In this document: positions 54,427 through 62,913 of the stretch, piece by piece
Layout: every line of letters starts with the position of its first letter
Numbering within the stretch: position 1 is the stretch's first letter
Notes under the pieces: generated by a model
What the model was told of the DNA's origin: nothing
What the model saw: the letters and a program-made list of their open reading frames with translations, nothing else
The model's database searches: none
Origin: Pelagibacteraceae bacterium AG-464-B04
GTDB lineage: Bacteria > Pseudomonadota > Alphaproteobacteria > Pelagibacterales > Pelagibacteraceae
Length of the DNA stretch: 64,000 bases
Direction of reading: 5' to 3'
NCBI GenBank assembly: GCA_003209225.1
Contig: QCRZ01000001.1
Coordinates: 1-64,000 of the forward strand
Position numbers and translations under genes: made by a program

Positions 54427-55455
54427 ATGTTTAAAATAGGAAATAGAAAAATTGGAAATAAATATAAGCCATTAATTATTTGTGAACTTGGAATTAACCA
54501 TTTTGGCAATTTATCAATTGCAAAAAAAATGGTTGATCTAGCTTACAAAAATGGTGCCGAAGCTATTAAAAACCAAACACATATCTTAAACGCTGAAATG
54601 ATAGATAAAGCAAAAGAAGTCATACCCCCAAATTCAAATAAATCAATTTTTGAAGTTATTAAAGAAAATCATATGTCTTTTGAAAATGAAATTAAATTAA
54701 AAAAATATGTTGAAAAAAAAAAATTGATATATTTGAGTACTCCTTTTTCAAGAGAAGCAGCTCACAAATTATACAAATTAGGAGTAAAATTATTTAAAAT
54801 TGGATCAGGTGAATGTAATAATTTACCTTTAATTGAAGAAATTTGTAAATTTAAAAAACCAATAATTATGAGTACAGGAATGAACGATCTTAAATCCATT
54901 AAAGAAAGCGTTAAAATAATTGAAAAATATAAAATTAACTATGCTCTTTTGCATTGCGTCAGCGAGTACCCAGTAAATTATAAAAATATTAAACTTGATT
55001 ACATTCAAACTTTAAAAAAAAACTTTCCACGTGCAATAGTGGGTTATTCAGACCATTCAATAGGAATAACACCTTGCATTGCTGCAATGGCAAAAGGAGC
55101 ATGTATTATTGAAAAACATTTTACTGATAATAAAAAAAGAAAAGGTCCTGATATAATATGTTCTATGGACCCATTAGAACTATCTGCTTTAAAAAAATGC
55201 TCTGAGATAATTTTTTTATCTAATGGATCCAAAAAAAAAATAACTATCACAGAAAAAAAAACCTCAAATTTTGCATTTTCTTCAGTAGTCTCAATAAAAA
55301 ATATCCTTAAAAATGAAAAATTATCAAATAAAAATGTTTGGATTAAGAGGCCTGGTACAGGAGATTTTCCAGCAAAGGATTATAAAAAACTATTAGGTAA
55401 AAAGGCTAAAAAATTTATATTTAAAAATAAATTTATTAAGAAAAAAGATGTCTAA
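54427..55455 (+). CDS. neuB: N-acetylneuraminate (sialic acid) synthase family, NeuB
   Basis: CELGINHFGNLSIAK, STPFSREAA, IGSGECNNLPLI, GPDIICSM, C-terminal SAF-like KRPGTGDFPAKDY. Confidence 0.9.
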   Translation: MFKIGNRKIGNKYKPLIICELGINHFGNLSIAKKMVDLAYKNGAEAIKNQTHILNAEMIDKAKEVIPPNSNKSIFEVIKENHMSFENEIKLKKYVEKKKLIYLSTPFSREAAHKLYKLGVKLFKIGSGECNNLPLIEEICKFKKPIIMSTGMNDLKSIKESVKIIEKYKINYALLHCVSEYPVNYKNIKLDYIQTLKKNFPRAIVGYSDHSIGITPCIAAMAKGACIIEKHFTDNKKRKGPDIICSMDPLELSALKKCSEIIFLSNGSKKKITITEKKTSNFAFSSVVSIKNILKNEKLSNKNVWIKRPGTGDFPAKDYKKLLGKKAKKFIFKNKFIKKKDV

Positions 55456-56581
55456 ACAAAACAAAAAAAAGATTTTGTTTTTAACTGGTTCCAGGGCCGA
55501 TTACGGAAAAATGAAATCTTTAATCATCGAAACCAAAAAAAGTAAAAAATTTCAACCATTAATTGCTGTTACCGGTATGCATTTACAAAAAATTCATGGA
55601 TATACTTTTAATGAAATTAAAAATGATTTTAAAGATATTAAAATTTATAAATTTTTTAATCAAAGTTATAAAGATTCAATGGATATTATTTTATCCAAAA
55701 CCATCACTCTTTTTAATAAAACTTTAAAATCAATTAAACCTGATTTAGTTGTTATCCATGGGGATAGATCGGAAACATTAGCAGCATCTATTCATTGCAA
55801 TCTTAACAATATATTAATAGCACATATAGAGGGTGGTGAAGTCTCTGGAACGGTTGACGAATCTATTAGGCATGCAACAACTAAACTTTCGCATATACAT
55901 TTTGTTTCTAATAAAAAAGCTAAAAATGTTTTAATTAAAATGGGTGAGATTAAGAAAAACATTTATATAATTGGTTCACCTGAAGTTGATATAATGATAA
56001 AAAAAGATCTCCCTTCTTTTGAAAACTTAATGTTAAGATATAATTTAAAATTTAATGAATATGGAATTTTTCTATTCCACCCAGTGACAACTTTAAAAAA
56101 AAAGGAAGTCATTAAGCAATGCCAAATTCTATTTAATGTTTTGAAAAAATCTTTAAAAAATTACGTAATTATTTACCCAAACAATGACACTTTTTCTGAT
56201 ATAATTTTTAAATATATTAAAAAACTCAAATTTTCTACCAGGTTTAAAATCCTTCCGAGCCTAAGATTCGAATATTATCTCACTTTATTAAAAAATTCTG
56301 AATTTATAATTGGAAACTCAAGCTCAGGAATAAGAGAAGCTCCAATTTATGGAATTAAAACAATTAACTTAGGAAATAGACAAAAAAACAGGTCAGGCAA
56401 CAAATTTATCTTTAATTTAAAATTTAAAGAATCTCAACTTTTAAAAAAAATTAAATATATAAAAAAAGAAAAAAATAAAAAATTTTTTGGTTTTGGAAGA
56501 GGTGATTCTGCAAAAAAATTTATTAAAACTTTAAACAAAGAAATTTTCTGGAAAACAGATAAACAGAAGTATTTTTCGTAA
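55448..56581 (+). CDS. neuC: UDP-N-acetylglucosamine 2-epimerase (hydrolysing), NeuC type
   Basis: LTGSRADYGKMKSL; HGDRSETLAA; HIEGGEVSGTVDESIRHA. Confidence 0.9.
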   Translation: MSKQNKKKILFLTGSRADYGKMKSLIIETKKSKKFQPLIAVTGMHLQKIHGYTFNEIKNDFKDIKIYKFFNQSYKDSMDIILSKTITLFNKTLKSIKPDLVVIHGDRSETLAASIHCNLNNILIAHIEGGEVSGTVDESIRHATTKLSHIHFVSNKKAKNVLIKMGEIKKNIYIIGSPEVDIMIKKDLPSFENLMLRYNLKFNEYGIFLFHPVTTLKKKEVIKQCQILFNVLKKSLKNYVIIYPNNDTFSDIIFKYIKKLKFSTRFKILPSLRFEYYLTLLKNSEFIIGNSSSGIREAPIYGIKTINLGNRQKNRSGNKFIFNLKFKESQLLKKIKYIKKEKNKKFFGFGRGDSAKKFIKTLNKEIFWKTDKQKYFS

Positions 56582-56587
56582 ATTTAA

Positions 56588-56845
56588 TTAATTATTAAGT
56601 TCATTTTGTATTTTTAAAATAAATTCTTTAATAATCTTTTTATCATTTGGATTAAATATTTGATCTTTAGAATTTGCTTTAATTAATTCATTTCTTAATT
56701 TATTTCTTATTATTTCTCTACCTTGATCGTTAGTTAAGTAATTAAGTTTATTCTCGTATTTATTTACAGTCATGCCTATAGTTAGTTGATATAAAATATA
56801 TACTCCAATTAGTATAAAAAGACTTTTATAGATAAATATTTTCAT
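56588..56845 (-). CDS. Small hypothetical protein with N-terminal TM/signal segment
   Basis: 85 aa ORF in intergenic position; weak support beyond ORF. Confidence 0.5.
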   Translation of the reverse strand: MKIFIYKSLFILIGVYILYQLTIGMTVNKYENKLNYLTNDQGREIIRNKLRNELIKANSKDQIFNPNDKKIIKEFILKIQNELNN

Positions 56846-56871
56846 AAACTTTCAATACTTTATTTTATCAA

Positions 56872-58482
56872 TTAATTTAATTTATAAACACTATTAATTA
56901 TCATTTCTTCAACTTTAAATTCTTTTAATAATTGATATTTTTCTTTTAACTCATTATTAATATCAATAGGTTTTCCTTTTTGATAATAATGATTTGTTAC
57001 AAGATAATTAGCTTTGTTTAATTCGTTAACAAATTTAATTCTTTTTTTATCTTTCTCGCTAAATAGAAGTAAACTAAAATAATATGGCGAATTACTTAAA
57101 ACATAGATCTTAATTTCTTCATTTTCATTGTTATTTAAAATAAAGGATATCGCTTTTTTGTTACTTACTCCCCAATAGTCTAATTCAAAAAATTTTTCTA
57201 CTTCTTTGCCTGCTAATTTGTTAAAAAAAACATACTGAAATGGGTGGTTTGTATACATCCACAAAAAAATCAAAATTAAAAAAGGAGCTGTAATAACTAT
57301 TAAATATTTTTTAATGTAATTTTTAGATAAAAACTCAAAGCCTCTAATGGAAATAAAAATCAAACATGGGTAAATAAAGTATAAGTGTCTCCATCCGTTA
57401 TATAGGGTTGAGTTGAGTTCTATTACAAGGAATAAAGTAAAATAAAAAATTGAAAAAAAAATTACATCCATTCTTTCTTTGTTGCCCATCCATAAATCAT
57501 TAAATTTTTTTTTTTTAGATAAGTTGATGAATCTAAAGGAAATTCTAATTAATATTAAATATGAGCCTATAAAAAAGAAAATTAAATAAATAATAGGAGT
57601 AGATATCAAAATCCAAATAATTGGATAGTGCCAAGGGAGATTCATTGCGCTAATGTACTGATCAAAATAAAAAATAGCTCCTGTCCAGGGGTGTGAGCTA
57701 AAAGTTTTTAATGCATGTAAAAAATTACTTAATGGACTGTTCCATAAATATGGCCAAAAAATAATTGTAAAAATAAAAAGTGAAAAAAAGAAATTAATTA
57801 ATTTTAAAATATTTTTTTTTATATTATTTTTATCATCTATAGATTTAAGTACAAAAAAAACAAAAATTATAAAAGGAATAATAATTCCAATAACTTTGGT
57901 TGCAATTAAGATTGAAGATGATAATGAAGCTAATATTAAATTTTTATATGAATTTTTATTTAAAAATTTTATTGCATAATAAATGCTAATAATGAATATT
58001 GATAGAAACAATATATCTTTGTTGTTGTAAAAGCTTTCTGCGAAAATTCTTGGACTTAATATGAAAAAAACTATTCCTATTATAGATAATTTCTTTGAAA
58101 ATCTTTTTTTTAAAAGTAAATAAAAGTAAATACTTGATATAAAAAAAATAATAAAACTGGCTAAATGTCTTAGTAAGAAAAAACTTTTTGAATTTTCTAT
58201 TTTAAATTTGTATTCAATAAAAGCTGTTGGTAAATCAAAAATTACGCCATATATCTTTGCTGTTTCAGCAAAACTTTTAGTATCATGTGTTAAATTAGGA
58301 AATATTTCATTAAACAAAAAAAATTTTCTAATAAAATTTAGTGAAACAAAACCATTTATTCTTTGATAATATTCATCCCAGGAAATTCCATAATCATCGT
58401 AAATTATAATTCCGGTAATTAGGAATCCTATAAATAAGCTTATTATGAGTAAATTTGAATATTTTTTATATTCTTTTTGCAT
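56872..58482 (-). CDS. Multi-TM glycosyltransferase-like membrane protein (GT39/PMT-like)
   Basis: Multiple TM helices; YGISWDEYYQR acidic first-loop motif. Confidence 0.65.
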   Translation of the reverse strand: MQKEYKKYSNLLIISLFIGFLITGIIIYDDYGISWDEYYQRINGFVSLNFIRKFFLFNEIFPNLTHDTKSFAETAKIYGVIFDLPTAFIEYKFKIENSKSFFLLRHLASFIIFFISSIYFYLLLKKRFSKKLSIIGIVFFILSPRIFAESFYNNKDILFLSIFIISIYYAIKFLNKNSYKNLILASLSSSILIATKVIGIIIPFIIFVFFVLKSIDDKNNIKKNILKLINFFFSLFIFTIIFWPYLWNSPLSNFLHALKTFSSHPWTGAIFYFDQYISAMNLPWHYPIIWILISTPIIYLIFFFIGSYLILIRISFRFINLSKKKKFNDLWMGNKERMDVIFFSIFYFTLFLVIELNSTLYNGWRHLYFIYPCLIFISIRGFEFLSKNYIKKYLIVITAPFLILIFLWMYTNHPFQYVFFNKLAGKEVEKFFELDYWGVSNKKAISFILNNNENEEIKIYVLSNSPYYFSLLLFSEKDKKRIKFVNELNKANYLVTNHYYQKGKPIDINNELKEKYQLLKEFKVEEMIINSVYKLN

Positions 58483-58548
58483 ATAAATTTTAATTATTTA
58501 CAATTTTTTAAGTTAATAAAAATTTAAAATTAAGTCTAAAATATTTAG

Positions 58549-60093
58549 TTAAACAAAACCCTTAACAAGCGCTTTAAAGCCTTTAAAATATCTTTTTATA
58601 TCTTCTAGACTTCTTATATTGAGGATTGCTTTCATTATGTATCTAGGTCTCATGTAAAATGTTTTAAAAGCTTTACGACTCATTTTTAATACTTCTTCTT
58701 TATTCTTATATCCCTCAGGCAAAAATACCACATTCCATCCTTGATATTCGGTAAAATCATTGGTTGTAAGTTTTCCCCACTTGCCTTTTTTAATTTCATC
58801 ATACAAAGCAGTTCCAGGATAAGGTGTAGCAACACTGAATTGAGCATATTCTGGATCTAATCTTAAAGCATCTTTAATGGTTTGTTCTGCTAGTTCAGGA
58901 GTTTCTCCTGGCAGTGCAATCATAAAAGATCCTCTTACTTCAATACCAGCTTTTTTAGTCCATTTAGCTACTTCCATCATATGTTCCATTGATTTATTTT
59001 TTCTATTAGTTTTTATGTTTTCGGCTAATTGTTGAACACCAGTTTCGTAACCATAGAAAATATTCCAACAACCAGCTTTTTTCATTAAATATAATATTTC
59101 TTGATTAACAGTGTTAACAGCAGCGTAGCATGACCATATAACATCGAGATTAGCTTCTATGAGTAGAGTGCAAAATTCCTTCATCCATTTTTTGTGATAA
59201 CTCATTGTGTCATCCCAAAAGGAAATTTCTTTTACTCCGTATTTTTTAACCACATCTTTTATCTCTTCCACAACTTTTTGAGGACTTCTTCTTCGAGCAG
59301 TAGTAGCTGCTTGATCACAAAATGTGCAAACATATGGGCAACCTCTAATAACAACCATATTTGTCATTGGTAATTTTTTGTATTGATTTGGTAACGGAAC
59401 ATATCTTTCCATAGGAAACAATTCCCTTGCTGGTAAAGGTAAAAAATCTAAGTCTTTGATAATTTCTCCTGGTAAATTTTTTATAATTTCATCATGATTC
59501 CTAAAAATAATTCCTTTAATACTTTTCATTAATTCTAGGTTTTTTAAAAATTTTTCACGATTAAAATCACTTTCCGAAAACTTTTTAAGAATATCATGAA
59601 TTACAGTTTCACCTTCGGGATGATAAGAGACTATATCAATTGGTTTAATGTTTTTTGCCGCATCTGTACCCGCAACATTTGCATGTGCACCTCCCAATAT
59701 AATTAACAAATTAGGAAATTCTTTTCGCAATCTTTCAGCTAACGTTGTTGATGCTGGTAGAGCATAAGTTGTTGCTGAAATTCCGATAGATCTTGGTTTT
59801 TTTTTTCTCACAATTTCAACAATCTCATCATGACTTAATTCGAGAGCTATACAATCTAAAGCGGCTATTCCAAAACCAAATTTTCTTAAATATGCAGCTA
59901 ATGACGCTATACCAAGTGGAATTAAATCTCCTTTTAAATCACCCAAATCTTTTTTACCATATCTGTGAGCATAATTTATTCCTATTGATGTTGGAGGAAA
60001 TAAAAGCATTATATCAATAGCCTCATTTTTAGGTTCAAAAGCTCTATCTATAAGATCATTCCGAGAAACTTTTTTTTTGGCTTTATAAAACAT
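58549..60093 (-). CDS. Cobalamin-binding-domain type radical SAM protein
   Basis: N-terminal PPTS...PLGIASLAAYLRK, GGAHAN; CPYVCTFC radical SAM motif. Confidence 0.88.
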   Translation of the reverse strand: MFYKAKKKVSRNDLIDRAFEPKNEAIDIMLLFPPTSIGINYAHRYGKKDLGDLKGDLIPLGIASLAAYLRKFGFGIAALDCIALELSHDEIVEIVRKKKPRSIGISATTYALPASTTLAERLRKEFPNLLIILGGAHANVAGTDAAKNIKPIDIVSYHPEGETVIHDILKKFSESDFNREKFLKNLELMKSIKGIIFRNHDEIIKNLPGEIIKDLDFLPLPARELFPMERYVPLPNQYKKLPMTNMVVIRGCPYVCTFCDQAATTARRRSPQKVVEEIKDVVKKYGVKEISFWDDTMSYHKKWMKEFCTLLIEANLDVIWSCYAAVNTVNQEILYLMKKAGCWNIFYGYETGVQQLAENIKTNRKNKSMEHMMEVAKWTKKAGIEVRGSFMIALPGETPELAEQTIKDALRLDPEYAQFSVATPYPGTALYDEIKKGKWGKLTTNDFTEYQGWNVVFLPEGYKNKEEVLKMSRKAFKTFYMRPRYIMKAILNIRSLEDIKRYFKGFKALVKGFV

Positions 60094-60148
60094 ATATTTT
60101 GAACCTTTTGGTATAATTATTATTATTAATATCTATTTCAAAAAAGGA

Positions 60149-60180
60149 AAGTATAAAAAAACATAATAGAACTTATACTT
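60149..60180. repeat. Inverted repeat AAGTATAA-N16-TTATACTT in divergent intergenic region
   Basis: Perfect 8-bp arms read directly. Confidence 0.5.
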
Positions 60181-60264
60181 ATTGAATTAACAATTTTTCT
60201 ATAGATTAAATTTAATAACTATTTCATCTTTTATGATATAACCTTTTTAACTTATTGAGTATAT

Positions 60265-61200
60265 ATGACAAAAATATCAGTAGTAGTTCCTGTCCGTAAC
60301 GAAAATGAGAATATTAAACCATTCTTAAAAAGAACTGAGCTTATTTTGAGCAAAATAGGCAAAGAATATGAAATTATTTTTGCTTTAGATCCCTCAACTG
60401 ACGGTACAGAAGAAATTATACTAGAGGAAATTAAAAGAAATAAAAGCATTAAACTTATGGTTTTTTCAAGAAGATTTGGACAACCTGCAGCAACAATTGC
60501 TGGGATAGTTAATTGTACAGGCTCATACTGCGTAATTATAGATGTTGATTTGCAAGATCCTCCAGAAATAATTGAACAATTACATAAAAAAATTATTACT
60601 GGATACGAAGTTGTTTACGCTAAAAGAGTTACAAGAAAAGGTGAAACTTTAGTTAAAAAAATAATCTCTTCCATAGGTTACTATTTAATTAATAAACTGA
60701 GCGATGTCAGTATCCCAAAAGATGCTGGAGATTATAGAATAATTTCTAGAAGAGTAATTGACCATTTAAAAAATTTAAATGAAAGTCATGGTTTTCTCAG
60801 AGGCATGATTGCTTTTGTTGGATTTAAACAATCTTTTATAGAATATGATCGTGTTGAAAGATTTGCAGGAAAAAGTAAATATAATAAATTTCTAGGATCT
60901 TTGAAAATAGGTTTCAATGGACTGGTTGGGTTTAGTTCTCGACCATTGTTTTTTATGTCAGTTGTGGGTTTTGTCATTGCTTTTTTAAGTTTTGTTTTAG
61001 GAATCTGGTACTTTTTTCAAAAAATTTTAGGAATAAATTTAACATTAGGGCTAACCACCACGGTTATACTGATTAGTTTTTTTGCTGGTGTCCAACTATT
61101 AGGATTGGGTTTGTTGGGAGAGTATGTTGGTCGCATATATGATGAAGTTAAAAAAAGGCCACAATTTATAGTAGATAAAAAAGTTAATTTTGATGATTAA
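60265..61200 (+). CDS. Polyprenyl-phosphate-linked GT2 glycosyltransferase (DPM1/ArnC-like)
   Basis: ISVVVPVRNENENI; DVDLQDPPE; two C-terminal TMs. Confidence 0.9.
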   Translation: MTKISVVVPVRNENENIKPFLKRTELILSKIGKEYEIIFALDPSTDGTEEIILEEIKRNKSIKLMVFSRRFGQPAATIAGIVNCTGSYCVIIDVDLQDPPEIIEQLHKKIITGYEVVYAKRVTRKGETLVKKIISSIGYYLINKLSDVSIPKDAGDYRIISRRVIDHLKNLNESHGFLRGMIAFVGFKQSFIEYDRVERFAGKSKYNKFLGSLKIGFNGLVGFSSRPLFFMSVVGFVIAFLSFVLGIWYFFQKILGINLTLGLTTTVILISFFAGVQLLGLGLLGEYVGRIYDEVKKRPQFIVDKKVNFDD

Positions 61201-61921
61201 TAAGAATATAAATAAACAAGATCTTTTTCCAAAGGAAGTTCCAAAACTAACAGAAAAACAAAAAATTATTAAAGATAATTTTATGGAATATTGGCTTAAA
61301 GTTTTAAGAAAAAATTACGGTATTGTAGATAGATTTAATCATGGCATTGTAGCAAAAAACAAACCAAACAATTTTCTTAAAACTTTAGAAATAGGAGCGG
61401 GTATAGGTGAGCATTTAAATTATGAAAAATTGTCAGATAATCAAAAAAAGAATTATTTTGCAATGGATAAGAGAGAAAATTTATTAAAGATTATTTCTGA
61501 AGAGCATCCATTTGTGCAAACAGTTTTAGGTGACTGCGAAAAGAAGTTTAATTTTGAAAACAATACTTTTGACAGAGTTATTGCAATACATATTTTGGAA
61601 CATTTGCCAAATTTACCAAATACAATAAATGAAGTATCTAGAGTTTTAAAAAAAAATGGCCTTTTTCAAATCGTAATACCTTGTGAAGGAAGTTTAGCTT
61701 ATACAATTGCTAGAAAAATCTCAGCTGAAAGAATTTTTAAAAAGAAATATAAAACAAATTATGATTGGTTTATAAAAAGTGAACATCTAAATTTACCACA
61801 TGAAATTATTAATGAGTTGAAAAAAAAATTTTTAATAATTAAAAAAAATTATTTCCCAATTCCCCTATCATTTGAATTCTGCAATCTTTGTATTTCAATA
61901 AATTTAAAATTATTAACTTAA
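61190..61921 (+). CDS. Class I SAM-dependent methyltransferase
   Basis: LEIGAGIGEHL; FDRVIAIHILEHLPNLPNTINEVSRVLKKNG. Confidence 0.85.
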   Translation: MMINKNINKQDLFPKEVPKLTEKQKIIKDNFMEYWLKVLRKNYGIVDRFNHGIVAKNKPNNFLKTLEIGAGIGEHLNYEKLSDNQKKNYFAMDKRENLLKIISEEHPFVQTVLGDCEKKFNFENNTFDRVIAIHILEHLPNLPNTINEVSRVLKKNGLFQIVIPCEGSLAYTIARKISAERIFKKKYKTNYDWFIKSEHLNLPHEIINELKKKFLIIKKNYFPIPLSFEFCNLCISINLKLLT

Positions 61922-62913
61922 TTACTGGCCAAATATTGATCTCAAATATTAATAAAAAAAAAATTATTGTAACTGGTTGTGCTGGTTTTATAGGTAGCCA
62001 TTTGGTTGATAAATTGCTTGCTATTAATCTTCATGTTATTGGTATTGACAATTATAGCACTGGAAACAAAAAATTTTTAAATAAGGCTTTCAAAAATAAT
62101 AAATTTAAATTTTTTAAGTCAGATTTAAAAAATTTAGTTAAACTTAAAAAAATATTTAAGGGTTCGAGTATGGTTTTCCATTTTTCTGCAAACGCAGATG
62201 TTAGATTTGGAATCAAGCACCCTCGAAAAGACTTAGAAGAAAACACAATAGTTACATATAATGTGTTAGAGGCAATGAGAAAAAATAGGATTAGCAAGAT
62301 TGTTTTTTGTTCAACAGGATCTGTTTATGGTGAACCAAATAAATTTCCTACTCCTGAAAATTATTCATTTCCAATACAAACTTCTTTTTATGCAGCTTCA
62401 AAATTAGCAGGAGAGTCTCTTATCCAAGCTTATTGTGAAGCCTATGGTTTTAAAACATGGATTTTTCGTTTTGTTTCTATTCTAGGGAATAGATATTCAC
62501 ATGGACACGTTTATGATTTTTATAAGCAATTAATGAAACACCCAAATTATCTAAATTGTTTAGGTGATGGTAATCAAAGAAAATCGTACCTTAATGTTAA
62601 TGATTGTATTAACGCAATTATCTTAGCTATTAAAAGAAGTAAAAAAAAAGTTAATATTTTTAACATTGGAACTAATGAATATGTCAATGTGAAACAATCA
62701 ATTAATGTGATTTGCAAATATTTAAAATTGAAACCAAAAATTATATTTACTGGAGGTAAAAGAGGTTGGGTTGGAGATAGTCCGTTTATTTTTTTAAGTA
62801 CAAAAAAAATAAGATTATTGGGATGGAAACCAAAATTTACAATTAAAGAGAGTATAATACAAACTATTATTTATTTAAAAAATAATAAATGGATTTTTAA
62901 AAAAAGAAAATGA
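61888..62913 (+). CDS. NAD-dependent epimerase/dehydratase (SDR); true start may be further downstream
   Basis: VTGCAGFIGSHLVDKLL; YAASK catalytic motif. Confidence 0.87.
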   Translation: MYFNKFKIINLITGQILISNINKKKIIVTGCAGFIGSHLVDKLLAINLHVIGIDNYSTGNKKFLNKAFKNNKFKFFKSDLKNLVKLKKIFKGSSMVFHFSANADVRFGIKHPRKDLEENTIVTYNVLEAMRKNRISKIVFCSTGSVYGEPNKFPTPENYSFPIQTSFYAASKLAGESLIQAYCEAYGFKTWIFRFVSILGNRYSHGHVYDFYKQLMKHPNYLNCLGDGNQRKSYLNVNDCINAIILAIKRSKKKVNIFNIGTNEYVNVKQSINVICKYLKLKPKIIFTGGKRGWVGDSPFIFLSTKKIRLLGWKPKFTIKESIIQTIIYLKNNKWIFKKRK

